The notes below the pieces were generated by a model. The model was given only the letters and a program-made list of their open reading frames with translations, had not been told where the DNA came from and made no database searches. From Marinomonas sp. TW1 (GTDB taxonomy: Bacteria; Pseudomonadota; Gammaproteobacteria; Pseudomonadales; Marinomonadaceae), in assembly GCF_001625355.1 (NCBI RefSeq), contig NZ_JSEE01000012.1, positions 1 to 64,000 on the forward strand: DNA of 64,000 nucleotides, read 5' to 3'. Position numbers and translations under genes: made by a program. Shown here in pieces: positions 1 to 9,318 of the stretch (the stretch's first letter is position 1; the number at the start of each line of letters is the position of its first letter).

Positions 1-173
1 AATTCAGGCTTTTACTCCTTATCTGGAATATTCTTTCTTCAAGCACAATAAAAGAGACTTTTTAGTAAGCGCATTGATCTGCTTTTACTGGCTACGAGTG
101 CTTTTATCATGCCTGTCCTGTTACGTGATTAACTTGGTCTGAACAGATTGAAGAAAACCCAGAAGCCAGAGAA

Positions 174-1625
174 ATGTTGGCGAATATCGCGTCAGATATT
201 GGGCAAGTTTCTGAAAGTGCAATGGGGCGTGGAAGTCTGGATATTGGCTTTGATACCGAGAGCAGTGAAGCTTTCCAAGCAAAAGACCAAGACACTTTCA
301 ATGACACCAATATCAATGCTAGAGAAGTGAGCTTGATAGAGCAAGGATGGGGCGGCGAAGCGAATTTCATTGAAAAATACGGCACAAAAAATGGTGAAAA
401 GACGGTAGATGTTGAGTTAGAGGATGCGGCTGAGCAAGCGATTAAAACAGCCATAGACAGCGCAAATGCGTTCGTACAAGTTATACAAGAAGATCCAATA
501 GGATTAGCAGAGGGTCTTAGGGACGTGGCAATTGATGCCGTTACTCACCCATTAGATACTTTTGTATTTGAGGACAGTAAAGGCAGTGCCGCAGACCGAC
601 AACTGGTTGCTGAATTGCAGGGTAACGCTGAAACAGCCACTAAAGAAGCCGGATCAAATTTAATTGATACCGTGTCTGAAATGATGCCACCGGGCGTTGG
701 AAAAGCAGCCAAAGGGACTACGGTTGTTGTTGCAAAAGAAGCTGTTGAGCAAGCTTCGAAAAAAGTGGATTTTGTTGATACTGACAGCGAAATGATTGGG
801 CAGGATGCACCAACTTATGATGTCGTTGTTCACTCAAGCAAAACTGCCGAAGAGGTCAATCAGGAAATGATTGATTCGGGATATAAACCCGCATGGACAG
901 ATGGGACAGATGTAGAAAATGTCACTTTAATGCCCGGATACAAGCTAGAGCAAATGGTAGAGAAAGATGCTCTGCAAAATATTGATGCTGATAATCCAAA
1001 TAGTGTTATGGGGCGTTGGGCATCTGATGATACATTACCACTGGATCAGCAAGAGGCTCGTGATGTTACTGCGGTAAAAGTTGAGTGGAAAGAAGACCCT
1101 TCTATTGTTGAGATTGAAGTGACTGAGCCTCTAAACGTAAATCGTGGCTCTACACGTGAAATGTACGATGAATCTATTGATAGAAAGTTACCAGGAGGCG
1201 CAACTCAAGTTGAGCTTATTGAGGGTAAAGAGAATACCTCCAGGAAAGTCAAAATAACCAATGTGAAGGAGATGACTAGTGAGGGTTCTGGTGGCCCAGA
1301 CGGAGAAGTAAAAGCTGATCTGCCTTACGGTCCAGCGACGACTAATATTAATTCTGCTCGATTAAATACACAAAAAGTATCGGAAGAAATTTCTGGAGGT
1401 CATGCTTTTGAAAAGCATGTTTTAACTCAAGGAGAGTTTTCTGGACTTGGGATTCGTACTCAAACACAATTTCAAAATCACATTGAAAATGTATTAAGCA
1501 ATCCTAGTAGTGTTCGTTATGCTAGTGATGGTAGAACATATTATCTTCATGAATCTACAGGAACAGTAGTTGTTCGTGATCCAAAAGCTCCAGATGGCGG
1601 TACTTCATTTCAGCCTAAAGACTAG
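174..1625 (+). CDS. Orphan polymorphic-toxin C-terminal module (CdiA/Rhs-like cargo), probably truncated at its N-terminus
   Basis: This 483-residue acidic protein has no signal peptide and no haemagglutinin or Rhs repeats, so it resembles the detached C-terminal end of a large polymorphic toxin. Residues about 210-345 contain an MPGYKL...MGRW stretch (residues 253-282) and a later GGATQVE, a pattern I associate from memory with ADP-ribosyltransferase-like pretoxin domains. The last 80 residues hold GGHAFEKHV (H410, K414, H415), GRTYY (453-457), VVVRDP and DGGT (474-477), a layout seen in C-terminal nuclease domains of contact-dependent toxins, possibly of the BECR RNase fold. The frame is open from base 129, upstream of the ATG at 174, and those extra codons read like coding sequence, so the true start is unclear. 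A small acidic gene follows 62 bases downstream, as expected for an immunity gene. The toxic activity is inferred. Confidence 0.6.
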   Translation: MLANIASDIGQVSESAMGRGSLDIGFDTESSEAFQAKDQDTFNDTNINAREVSLIEQGWGGEANFIEKYGTKNGEKTVDVELEDAAEQAIKTAIDSANAFVQVIQEDPIGLAEGLRDVAIDAVTHPLDTFVFEDSKGSAADRQLVAELQGNAETATKEAGSNLIDTVSEMMPPGVGKAAKGTTVVVAKEAVEQASKKVDFVDTDSEMIGQDAPTYDVVVHSSKTAEEVNQEMIDSGYKPAWTDGTDVENVTLMPGYKLEQMVEKDALQNIDADNPNSVMGRWASDDTLPLDQQEARDVTAVKVEWKEDPSIVEIEVTEPLNVNRGSTREMYDESIDRKLPGGATQVELIEGKENTSRKVKITNVKEMTSEGSGGPDGEVKADLPYGPATTNINSARLNTQKVSEEISGGHAFEKHVLTQGEFSGLGIRTQTQFQNHIENVLSNPSSVRYASDGRTYYLHESTGTVVVRDPKAPDGGTSFQPKD

Positions 1626-1687
1626 AAAGACTATATAGAAAACAAAATCCCTAAAAGGATAACTCCTCCTTAAGCGAGAAAAATATT

Positions 1688-1987
1688 ATGAATGTTAAAG
1701 ATCAAAAATTATGGGACACAATTTCGAGTTTACTTGAAGAGATGGAAGACGATGGTGATATCGTTATTTGCTCTAACGATACCAGCACGGTGATAAGGAA
1801 GCTTCATGAAGCTGTTCTCACAGTAGTGCCAGATACATCATTAACAACATCAGAGATGTATGGTGTTAGGTCTTTATTAATAGAAGCAATCGGGAATAAG
1901 AAGTTCTTTGATTGGGAAATGCCTATACTTACAGGGTTTAGTGCGGATGAATTTGAAAGTATTGCGAGAAAGCTACCTAAAGAGTAG
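1688..1987 (+). CDS. Candidate immunity protein for the upstream toxin module
   Basis: This is a 99-residue soluble acidic protein with a very acidic stretch near residues 17-24 and no membrane segment or signal peptide. I do not recognise a family. The case for immunity rests on position: it begins 62 bases after the toxin-like gene, on the same strand, with the size and charge common among CdiI and other cognate immunity proteins. The gap upstream contains an AAAGGATAACTCCTCCTT stretch able to form a small hairpin and to supply Shine-Dalgarno-like sequence. It could instead be an unrelated small gene carried in the island. Confidence 0.55.
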   Translation: MNVKDQKLWDTISSLLEEMEDDGDIVICSNDTSTVIRKLHEAVLTVVPDTSLTTSEMYGVRSLLIEAIGNKKFFDWEMPILTGFSADEFESIARKLPKE

Positions 1988-2038
1988 TTGTTATTTATTA
2001 ATATTGGGATTATTTTCCTATTAGTGGCGTTGTTAATT

Positions 2039-2491
2039 TTATCGTATCCATTCGATACTTCTTATAACTTTATCGCTCAACGAGTATATAACGAAAAAGT
2101 CGTTTTCATCTGTTATGACTTTGAATTTTAGAAGACTTTCATTTGCTTTTTTTAATCTTATCTTTCCTTTTTTAATGTCGATTTTTCCGAAGGTAAATGG
2201 ATAGCTGATTGAGTTTATTAATTCGCCGCTTCTGGAATATAAAAATATACCTAATTCTAATGAAACGGCTAGGTAATCTCTGTTGTCTGAAAGACAAAAT
2301 GAATCTATTGGTTGGCTGAAGCTGATGCTTCTTTCTAAGTCTTCATATGCCCATTTTAGCTGAATGGTCTTACCTATTTCTCTATTTTTATCTAAGCGTT
2401 CCTGAAAGCCTAAATTGGCAAGAAGGAAGTCCTTTTCTCCTTCTTTAAATTTGTATCCAGTACTAGTGATTTCGGTAATATTCTCTATCAT
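2039..2491 (-). CDS. Hypothetical 150-residue protein of the toxin island
   Basis: I do not recognise this protein. It is rich in alternating hydrophobic and polar residues (for example DYLAVSLELGIFLYSRSGELI) around residues 70-95, which suggests beta strands similar to part of a propeller or of a Tachylectin-like sheet. It has no signal peptide and no membrane helix. It lies opposite to the toxin/immunity pair and ends 51 bases from the end of the immunity candidate, so the two transcription units converge. Its base composition is more AT-rich than the core genes, as expected of acquired DNA. Orphan immunity protein is one possibility, but nothing in the sequence proves it. Confidence 0.5.
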   Translation of the reverse strand: MIENITEITSTGYKFKEGEKDFLLANLGFQERLDKNREIGKTIQLKWAYEDLERSISFSQPIDSFCLSDNRDYLAVSLELGIFLYSRSGELINSISYPFTFGKIDIKKGKIRLKKANESLLKFKVITDENDFFVIYSLSDKVIRSIEWIR

Positions 2492-2533
2492 GCTATTTGA
2501 CCAAGTGGCTTAAAATACCTATATTGAATAATA

Positions 2534-2755
2534 TTGGCATATTACATCTGTACCGTGAAGAGGTCTACATCGAACTATACTCATGTTGCATTATTAAGAA
2601 AATTTAGCAAGACACTCACCTTAAGTGGCCAATCACGGTATGACCAAACTACTTTAGCGATGAATCATGGCGATAGAGCCGAAAAGGTTTGGGATGCTTA
2701 CAGCAATTTATCAGGGAATAATTGGGGGCAGAGTAAAATTAAATTTACTCTCTAG
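2534..2755 (+). CDS. Doubtful small ORF or gene remnant (TTG start)
   Basis: A 73-codon frame opens at a TTG just after an in-frame TGA at 2525 and has no convincing Shine-Dalgarno sequence. The protein reads plausibly (WDAYSNLSGNNWGQ near the end) but matches no family I know. It sits between an unassigned gene on the other strand and a broken transposase gene, so a decayed fragment of a once longer cargo gene is as likely as a functional gene. Confidence 0.2.
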   Translation: MAYYICTVKRSTSNYTHVALLRKFSKTLTLSGQSRYDQTTLAMNHGDRAEKVWDAYSNLSGNNWGQSKIKFTL

Positions 2756-2796
2756 AGAATTCTTCTTCGTGCTATCTTTTTTATCTTAAAGTATGA

Positions 2797-2810
2797 GAGA
2801 CAGGAGTCTC
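2797..2810 (+). promoter_or_regulatory. Hairpin holding the Shine-Dalgarno sequence of the transposase remnant
   Basis: The inverted repeat GAGAC-AGGA-GTCTC ends one base before the ATG at 2812. The loop AGGA is the only Shine-Dalgarno sequence for that ATG. Stem-loops occluding the ribosome site are known for IS200-family transposases; here the SD is in the loop rather than in the stem. Confidence 0.45.
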
Positions 2811-2811
2811 C

Positions 2812-2934
2812 ATGCCACGTCGTCCGAGAGTGTCAATTCCAGGTTATGCCGAGCACATTATTCAGCGTGGTAATAACCGCCAGCCCATTTTTGCCTGTGA
2901 TGAAGACATGAAAGCCTATGCATATTGGCTTTGA
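2812..2934 (+). pseudogene. 5' remnant of a REP-associated (Y1/IS200-like) transposase
   Basis: The 40-codon frame begins MPRRPRVSIPGYAEHIIQRG followed by NNRQPIF, the hallmark N-terminus of TnpA_REP/RAYT transposases (Y1 HUH family), and stops at TGA 2932-2934. Functional members are roughly 150-250 residues and need an HUH motif and a catalytic tyrosine, both absent here. The following 180 bases do not continue the family in any frame, so this is a 3' deletion rather than a simple frameshift. It marks a mobile-element scar inside the island. Confidence 0.8.
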
Positions 2935-3121
2935 GGATACGTCATTTCACTCTAACCATTAATAGAATCAGTGTTTTTAGCCAACCTGTTCGGTTTTTAT
3001 TTGTTCAAAAGTACTTAAAAGCCCTTAAAACGCCATTCGTTTCACCAAGTTTTACATTCTCCATTCGTTAACAATCCTCGATGAGTTTTACTTAATCGGA
3101 TTGGAATGAAAGGAGATAGAC
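2935..3121. other. Non-coding stretch after the transposase scar
   Basis: I see no gene, tRNA or convincing terminator here. Together with the transposase remnant it fills the 366-base gap between 2756 and 3121. It ends with a strong Shine-Dalgarno AAGGAGAT for the next small gene. Confidence 0.4.
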
Positions 3122-3415
3122 ATGACAATGACCTACGAGACTCCAAAACTGAAGGAAGCTTGCGAAGCGGATCAGAACATCTTGAATAAGTTAACCATCA
3201 TTAAAACCGATGCTCCGACTTATGGTACGCCCGGACCGACAAATTTACATGCTCAAGCGAAGCATGCGCATATTACTAATCAGACAGGTGTCGCTTGGGT
3301 GTATGGTGGAACGCCAATAGGTTCCGATCAGCTCATCCTTGCACTTGGCAGAAAGAGTGATAGAGCGGGGAATGGGAGCAGTGGCTATATTTGGGATAAG
3401 AACGGTAATCCTTAG
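3122..3415 (+). CDS. Hypothetical 97-residue protein
   Basis: A very good Shine-Dalgarno (AAGGAGAT, six bases before the ATG) supports translation. The protein is soluble, with no signal peptide, and has a His/Ala-rich stretch (LHAQAKHAHITN, residues about 42-53) and a Gly/Asn-rich end (GNGSSGYIWDKNGNP). I do not recognise a family. It lies between a transposase scar and metH and is followed by a terminator, so it forms a single-gene unit at the edge of the accessory island. Confidence 0.5.
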   Translation: MTMTYETPKLKEACEADQNILNKLTIIKTDAPTYGTPGPTNLHAQAKHAHITNQTGVAWVYGGTPIGSDQLILALGRKSDRAGNGSSGYIWDKNGNP

Positions 3416-3494
3416 ATCCAATGAAACTGAGCCTATGATTTAAAGTGTGCTTGGAAGATAGTTGTATATTTTAAACCCAAATCAAACATCTTTA

Positions 3495-3519
3495 GCTCAT
3501 TTTTGAATGGGCTTTTTTT
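3495..3519 (+). terminator. Rho-independent terminator before metH
   Basis: The sequence AGCTCAT-TTTTGA-ATGGGCT (one G-U pair) is followed by seven T residues, closing the unit of the small gene at 3122-3415. Confidence 0.6.
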
Positions 3520-3631
3520 ATGCTAAACATTTGATCTTTTGAATCATTCATTTGCACATTACTATTTTTCAACGTAAAGCCGAACGCTTTTGTTATAGTA
3601 GGCTTGCTTATAATTTTGTGAGGTGTAAAGC

Positions 3632-6600
3632 GTGGCTAAATCGGTATCGTATTCTGTTCTTGAGCAGCGTCTATCTGAAAATGTATTGATCCTAGATGGT
3701 GCAATGGGAACCATGATTCAAGCTTATAAACTTGAGGAAGCGGATTACCGAGGCGAACGCTTTGCTGACTGGCAAAGTGATTTGAAAGGCAATAATGACT
3801 TATTGTCACTGACTCAGCCAGCCATTATTAAACAGATCCACGCTCAGTACCTTGAGTCGGGTGCGGATATCATTGAAACCAACACCTTCAATGCCAACTA
3901 CATTTCCATGTTGGACTACCACATGGAAGATTTGAGTTATGAATTAAACTTTGAATCTGCCCGCTTAGCACGTGAAGCGGCGGATGAATTTACGGCCAAG
4001 AATCCAACTAAGCCGCGTTTCGTGGCTGGGGCGGTGGGGCCAACCAGTCGAACCTGTACCATATCACCAGACGTAAACGACCCTGGTTTTCGAAATATTC
4101 ATTTTGATGAATTAGTAGACGCCTACACCACAGCCGTCGATGGGTTAATTAAAGGTGGTGTCGACATTCTGTTGATCGAAACCATTTTCGACACCTTGAA
4201 TGCCAAAGCGGCTATTTATGCTGTGCTGGATTACTTTGAGAAAACCGGTGTGCGTTATCCCATTATGATCTCTGGCACCATTACGGATGCTTCTGGTCGG
4301 ACTTTATCGGGTCAAACCACGGAAGCGTTTTGGAACTCGGTTGCTCATGCTAAACCGATTTCCGTTGGTCTAAACTGTGCGCTGGGTCCAAAAGAACTGC
4401 GTCAGTACGTGGAAGAAATATCCCGTATCGCCGACACGCATGTATCTGCGCACCCGAATGCTGGCTTACCGAATGCCTTTGGTGAGTACGATGAATCACC
4501 AGATGAAATGTTGGATGAAATTCAAGGTTGGGTTGAGTCTGGCTTCTTGAACATCATTGGTGGCTGTTGTGGTACAGCACCAGAGCACATTGAAACCTTT
4601 GCGAAAGCTTTTGCGGACGCCAAGCCACGTGTTATTCCTGAAATCGTAAAAGAGTGTCGCTTGTCTGGACTTGAGCCTTTCAACATTGGCGCCGACTCCC
4701 TGTTTGTTAATGTCGGAGAGCGAACTAATGTTACCGGTTCGGCTATGTTTAAGCGCTTAATCAAAGAAGGTGACTTTGATACCGCCTTGGATGTGGCACG
4801 TCAGCAAGTGGAAAACGGCGCGCAAATCATTGACATCAACATGGACGAAGGCATGCTGGATTCGCAAGCGGCGATGGAACGCTTCTTGAAATTAATCGCA
4901 TCTGAGCCAGATATTTCTCGTGTGCCGATCATGCTGGACTCTTCCAAATGGGAAATTCTTGAAGCTGGGCTAAAGTGGATTCAAGGCAAAGGTGTGGTGA
5001 ACTCGATCAGCATCAAGGAAGGCGAAGAGAAGTTTAAAGAGCAAGCCAGAAAACTGATGAAATATGGCGCGGCTGTCATTGTTATGGCGTTTGATGAAGC
5101 AGGGCAAGCGGATACTCGTGAACGTAAAATTGAAATTTGCCGTCGCTCTTATCATATATTGGTCGACGAAGTCGGCTTTGCACCTGAAGACATTATTTTT
5201 GATCCGAATATTTTTGCCATCGCCACCGGCATAGAAGAACACAATCGTTATGCGCTGGACTTCATCGAGGCGACGGGGGATATCACTCGTGAATTGCCTT
5301 ATGCCAAGGTGTCTGGCGGTGTGTCGAATGTTTCTTTCTCATTCCGTGGTAACAACCCAGTTCGTGAAGCGATTCATGCGGTTTTCCTTTATCACGCCAT
5401 TAAACAAGGCATGACCATGGGGATCGTTAACGCGGGTCAGTTGGCCTTGTATGAAGACATTCCAGTGAAATTACGCGATGCTGTGGAAGACGCTGTATTG
5501 AATCGAACGCCAGATGCCACAGATAATTTGTTGGCCATTGCAGGAGAGTTTGCAGGTACGGGAGAAGCCGCAGAAAAAGAAACACAAGAGTGGCGTAATT
5601 TACCTGTTTCTGATCGTTTGTCCCATGCTTTGGTGAAAGGCATTACTGAGTTTATTGATGAAGACACTGAAGAAGCGCGTTTGTCCTACAATCGGCCATT
5701 AGAGGTGATTGAAGGGCCCTTGATGGATGGCATGGGCATTGTCGGCGATCTTTTTGGATCGGGGAAAATGTTTTTACCACAGGTGGTGAAATCAGCTCGT
5801 GTCATGAAAAAAGCGGTCGCCTATTTGATGCCTTATATCGAAGAAGAGAAAGCACGAAACATGGACACGGCTTCGTCCAGTAATGGCAAGATTGTCATGG
5901 CAACGGTGAAAGGTGATGTGCACGACATTGGTAAAAACATTGTTGGTGTGGTGTTGCAGTGTAATAACTTTGAAGTGATAGACCTTGGCGTCATGGTGTC
6001 ATCGGAAACAATCTTACGTACTGCGAAAGAAGAAGGTGCGGACATGATCGGTTTATCTGGTCTGATTACGCCTTCTTTGGATGAAATGGTGCACGTGGCT
6101 AAAGAGATGGAGCGCCAAGGTTTTGATTTGCCTGTGATGATAGGTGGCGCAACCACATCAAAGGCTCATACCGCCGTTAAAATTGAACAAAACTACAAAC
6201 GCAATCAAGTTGTTCATGTTACAAACGCATCACGCAGTGTGGGCGTCGCCAGTGCTCTGCTAAGCAAAGATGCTGAGCGTCGCCAGAGCTTTGTGGATGA
6301 GATCAAAATAGATTATGAAAAGACCCGCATTCGGTATAAAGACAGAGCCAAAGCGGGGCGTCGAGTTGGCATTGATAAGGCAAGAAAAAACAAGCCTCCA
6401 GTAACTTTTGACGGACAAGTGGTAACACCAAATCAGCTTGGGGTGACTGTGCTCAGTGAAAAGGATATCGACCTTGCCGTGGTGAAAGACTACATAGATT
6501 GGACGCCATTTTTCCAAACATGGGAATTGGCAGGTGCTTATCCGCGTATCTTGACTGATGACGTAGTGGGAGAGGAAGCGACTCGAGTTTACCAAGATGC

Positions 6601-7366
6601 ATTGGTGATGCTAGATAAAGTGATTGCCGAAGCCAGTCTTCAGGCAAGAGCGGTCGTCGGCTTGTTCCCAGCGAATCAGGTGAATCATGATGATATTGAG
6701 ATTTACGCTGATGAATCACGTGATGAGGTAGTGGAAACCTTGTCATTCTTACGTATTCAAAATGAGTTAACCGCGCCAGGTAAATACAATCACAGTTTGG
6801 CGGACTTTATTGCCCCGAAAGAATCGGGCGTTGCGGATTACATGGGGGCCTTCGCTTGTGCTGCAGGCTTTGGTATTGAACCTTTGGTAGAGCAGTACGA
6901 AGCCGACCATGATGACTACAATTCCATCATGATTAAAGCCGTAGCGGATCGTTTGGCAGAAGCCACTGCTGAATACTTGCATGAAAAAGTACGTAAGGAT
7001 TTATGGGGTTATGCCCCACAAGAAAGCTTAAGTAATCAAGAGTTGATTAAAGAGAAATATCAAGGTATTCGACCTGCACCAGGCTATCCAGCTTGTCCTG
7101 ATCATACAGAAAAAAGCAAATTATGGGATCTGTTGGGGGCCAATGAACGTATTGGTATGGAGCTCACTGAAAGCTTCGCTATGTTACCAACGGCTGCGGT
7201 GAGTGGCTGGTATTTCGCGCACCCAGATTCCACTTACTTTGGTGTGGGTAAAATTGGTCCAGATCAGGTTGAAGAGTATGCCGAACGTAAAGGCATGAGC
7301 AAAGATGACGCTGAGCGTTGGTTAGCGCCAAACTTAGGATACGATCCTGAAGATGATCGTGTATAA
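3632..7366 (+). CDS. metH: Cobalamin-dependent methionine synthase
   Basis: The enzyme moves the methyl group of 5-methyltetrahydrofolate to homocysteine through methylcobalamin in the cytosol. All four modules are present in 1244 residues: the homocysteine domain with zinc ligands C249, C312 and C313 (GLNCALG, GGCCGT); the pterin-binding domain, about residues 355-620; the B12 domain with D762-V-H764-D-I-G, where H764 is the lower axial cobalt ligand; and the reactivation domain with [12 protein letters not shown] near residue 1150. Start is GTG, chosen because GAGGTG lies seven bases before it and the N-terminus matches the family. The next gene, 26 bases downstream, is a corrinoid adenosyltransferase, so the two B12-related genes are probably cotranscribed. 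I saw no cobalamin riboswitch upstream. Confidence 0.98.
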   Translation: MAKSVSYSVLEQRLSENVLILDGAMGTMIQAYKLEEADYRGERFADWQSDLKGNNDLLSLTQPAIIKQIHAQYLESGADIIETNTFNANYISMLDYHMEDLSYELNFESARLAREAADEFTAKNPTKPRFVAGAVGPTSRTCTISPDVNDPGFRNIHFDELVDAYTTAVDGLIKGGVDILLIETIFDTLNAKAAIYAVLDYFEKTGVRYPIMISGTITDASGRTLSGQTTEAFWNSVAHAKPISVGLNCALGPKELRQYVEEISRIADTHVSAHPNAGLPNAFGEYDESPDEMLDEIQGWVESGFLNIIGGCCGTAPEHIETFAKAFADAKPRVIPEIVKECRLSGLEPFNIGADSLFVNVGERTNVTGSAMFKRLIKEGDFDTALDVARQQVENGAQIIDINMDEGMLDSQAAMERFLKLIASEPDISRVPIMLDSSKWEILEAGLKWIQGKGVVNSISIKEGEEKFKEQARKLMKYGAAVIVMAFDEAGQADTRERKIEICRRSYHILVDEVGFAPEDIIFDPNIFAIATGIEEHNRYALDFIEATGDITRELPYAKVSGGVSNVSFSFRGNNPVREAIHAVFLYHAIKQGMTMGIVNAGQLALYEDIPVKLRDAVEDAVLNRTPDATDNLLAIAGEFAGTGEAAEKETQEWRNLPVSDRLSHALVKGITEFIDEDTEEARLSYNRPLEVIEGPLMDGMGIVGDLFGSGKMFLPQVVKSARVMKKAVAYLMPYIEEEKARNMDTASSSNGKIVMATVKGDVHDIGKNIVGVVLQCNNFEVIDLGVMVSSETILRTAKEEGADMIGLSGLITPSLDEMVHVAKEMERQGFDLPVMIGGATTSKAHTAVKIEQNYKRNQVVHVTNASRSVGVASALLSKDAERRQSFVDEIKIDYEKTRIRYKDRAKAGRRVGIDKARKNKPPVTFDGQVVTPNQLGVTVLSEKDIDLAVVKDYIDWTPFFQTWELAGAYPRILTDDVVGEEATRVYQDALVMLDKVIAEASLQARAVVGLFPANQVNHDDIEIYADESRDEVVETLSFLRIQNELTAPGKYNHSLADFIAPKESGVADYMGAFACAAGFGIEPLVEQYEADHDDYNSIMIKAVADRLAEATAEYLHEKVRKDLWGYAPQESLSNQELIKEKYQGIRPAPGYPACPDHTEKSKLWDLLGANERIGMELTESFAMLPTAAVSGWYFAHPDSTYFGVGKIGPDQVEEYAERKGMSKDDAERWLAPNLGYDPEDDRV

Positions 7367-7392
7367 AGTAAGCCAAACGACTGAGAGATTTC

Positions 7393-8001
7393 ATGGCTAA
7401 GGTAATTAAGGATTCCGAGCAACATAAAAACCGCATGCAAGCCATTAAAAAGCATGTGGATAAGCGCATTGCTAAGGCACAAGAAGACAAAGGGACGTTT
7501 GTACTACTAACGGGCAATGGCAAAGGTAAATCCAGTTCTGCTTTAGGTATGGTGGCACGTGCTTTGGGTCATGGCATGAAAGTGGGGGTGGTGCAGTTTC
7601 TAAAAGGAGAGTGGAACACGGGAGAAATAGATTTCTTTCGTCAGCAGGATAATGTTCGATGGGAAATTATGCCTTCCGGTTTTACCTGGGAAACACAAAG
7701 TCGTGATGCCGACATTCAGTCCTCTGAGCAAGCTTGGTGTCAAGCTGAAGAAATGTTGCAAGACGATAGTTTCGATCTCGTGGTGTTAGATGAATTAACC
7801 TACCTTTTACACTATGAATACCTTGATGAAGGTAAGGTGTTGGACGCCTTGATGGTTCGTCCAGAAAATCAACATTTAGTGGTGACTGGACGCGGCGCTT
7901 CAGATGCTCTGGTTGAGCTTGCTGATACCGTAAGTGAGATCAAAGAAGTGAAACATGCTTTTAAGCGAGGCATTAAGGCGCAGAAAGGCTTAGAATTTTA
8001 G
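7393..8001 (+). CDS. cobO: Cob(I)yrinic acid a,c-diamide / cob(I)alamin adenosyltransferase (CobO/BtuR type)
   Basis: The protein adenosylates the cobalt of corrinoids using ATP, in adenosylcobalamin synthesis or salvage. In 202 residues it has the family's modified P-loop GNGKGKSS (residues 41-48), the preceding basic helix and the VVLDELTYLL segment. Length matches CobO/BtuR, and sequence is unlike the PduO or EutT types. It follows metH at 26 bases on the same strand and probably shares its mRNA. Odd point: metH needs methylcobalamin, not adenosylcobalamin, so the pairing reflects B12 handling in general. Confidence 0.95.
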   Translation: MAKVIKDSEQHKNRMQAIKKHVDKRIAKAQEDKGTFVLLTGNGKGKSSSALGMVARALGHGMKVGVVQFLKGEWNTGEIDFFRQQDNVRWEIMPSGFTWETQSRDADIQSSEQAWCQAEEMLQDDSFDLVVLDELTYLLHYEYLDEGKVLDALMVRPENQHLVVTGRGASDALVELADTVSEIKEVKHAFKRGIKAQKGLEF

Positions 8002-8108
8002 TGTACTCTGGTGCATTCAACTGAGTTTTTGGTTTTATTTAGGCGAATATACTGCTTGCTCGCTGGTATGATTTGCTCCTTTATATCCAACAGTATTTGA
8101 GGTGAGTT

Positions 8109-8462
8109 ATGTCTTCTATTGAGCGCTTAGAAGTAGGTCAACGTATGAGCCGTATTGTAAAACACAATGGCACCATTTATTTGTGTGGTCAGGTGGCAGC
8201 GGATGCGAATGCCGGCATTGCTGAGCAGACACAAACCATGTTGGATAAAGTAGAGGTTCTGTTAGCTCAAGCAGGGTCTGACAAAGAGCACATTCTTTCG
8301 GCAACGGTTTACATTCGTGATATGAAAGACTTTGCTTCGATGAACGCTGTTTGGGATGCTTGGGTACCAGAAGGTCATGCTCCTGCCCGTGCTTGCGTTG
8401 AGGCGAGAATGGCTCGTCCAGAGTTGCTGGTCGAAGTCTCTGTGGTTGCCGCTGAAAAATAA
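8109..8462 (+). CDS. RidA/YjgF family protein
   Basis: The 117-residue protein belongs to the RidA (YjgF/YER057c/UK114) family, whose archetype hydrolyses reactive enamine/imine intermediates made by PLP enzymes. Visible marks are YLCGQVAAD near residue 26, the central [20 protein letters not shown] region, and the C-terminal [19 protein letters not shown], which carries the conserved Arg and Glu of the trimer-interface pocket. It has its own GAGGTGAG Shine-Dalgarno six bases from the ATG and stands 107 bases after the adenosyltransferase gene. It resembles RidA subfamily members of uncertain substrate more than enterobacterial RidA, so no gene symbol is given. Confidence 0.9.
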   Translation: MSSIERLEVGQRMSRIVKHNGTIYLCGQVAADANAGIAEQTQTMLDKVEVLLAQAGSDKEHILSATVYIRDMKDFASMNAVWDAWVPEGHAPARACVEARMARPELLVEVSVVAAEK

Positions 8463-8508
8463 CTTTTCGGGCTATATAAACTGAACTGGTGTCGTTTGAT
8501 GCCAGTTT

Positions 8509-9003
8509 CTAATTTCTTTTCACGATCACATCATTTTCAACTAAGGCGTTGCTTAATACTCGAATGGTTCTTGCCATGTCCCTTGAAAGGTTCATGAGTA
8601 AAATGCCAAAGTCGAATGGGTAATCGTCATGGAAGTCACTAAACAGCTGACTGGATATTTCCAGTAATAAACTATCTTCATTAGCGTGCAAACTTCCGAC
8701 TCGCTCATGAAGCGCTATCATAGAGACAAAGGCTATGGCTTCACCGAATTTGATTGTTCGGGTGCGCGTTTGTTTATCACCGTGCTGTTTGTAGAAATCC
8801 AAATTGCCATGCAGCACAGCGTGAAAACTATTGCCTTTGCTGCCATAGGAAAAGATCTCTTCCCCCATACCCACTTGATGAATCACACCGTTATCCAATA
8901 GATATTGAATGCCTGAGTCCGATAAAGCGCCAAAAATGGAGCCTTTTTTCAATTCAGCTGGTGATATGTCGTATTTTGCTTCATTTGCTAAGACGGTTTG
9001 CAT
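8509..9003 (-). CDS. Stand-alone cyclic-nucleotide-binding-domain protein
   Basis: The 164-residue protein is essentially one Crp-like effector-binding beta roll, from about residue 20 to 135. It has the hydrophobic strand-turn pattern GEEIFSYGSKGNSFHAVLHGNLDFY and a phosphate-cassette-like FGEAIAFVSMIALHERVGSLHA ending with the Arg that usually contacts the cyclic phosphate. No DNA-binding helix-turn-helix follows, and there is no kinase or channel domain. It is transcribed away from ybiT across a 315-base gap. Which nucleotide it binds, if any, cannot be read from the sequence. Confidence 0.8.
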   Translation of the reverse strand: MQTVLANEAKYDISPAELKKGSIFGALSDSGIQYLLDNGVIHQVGMGEEIFSYGSKGNSFHAVLHGNLDFYKQHGDKQTRTRTIKFGEAIAFVSMIALHERVGSLHANEDSLLLEISSQLFSDFHDDYPFDFGILLMNLSRDMARTIRVLSNALVENDVIVKRN

Positions 9004-9318
9004 TAGAACCCTCCCGTCATTTTCTCTGTTCTATTTATAATCGACCAATTTCGGTGTTTCTAAATGATTTTTTGATAATTTAAGTGTGCCTCGACTGCCG
9101 ACAATAAACTAGGTGCTTTTTGTGTGGTCGAGTAACGCATCATATTCCTTTGTAATCATAAGTGAGAGTAAGTTGATGAAATGTCGGTTATTCGCCATAA
9201 CTGTATTCATAGATGTCAGAACGGGTTCGCAACCCAAGGTCTTTCTATGCGATAATGCGCGCACTTAATTGTCCTAATAGGGCAAAACAATTTATTTAAT
9301 GAAGAGTGGAACGAAACC
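9004..9318. other. Divergent intergenic region between the CNB-domain gene and ybiT
   Basis: No gene is seen in these 315 bases. It contains a small perfect hairpin GGGTT-CGC-AACCC at 9223-9235 and, pointing to ybiT, an extended -10-like TGCGATAAT at 9248-9256, without a clear -35. The ybiT leader GAAGAGTGGA lies just before its TTG start. Confidence 0.4.

Noticed and set aside
2935..3121. Possible continuation of the transposase after the TGA at 2932
   Set aside because: No frame in the following 180 bases keeps the Y1 transposase motifs, so a readthrough or simple frameshift explanation was dropped.
3416..3631. Cobalamin riboswitch before metH
   Set aside because: The gap holds a terminator and too little remaining sequence, and I saw no B12-box.
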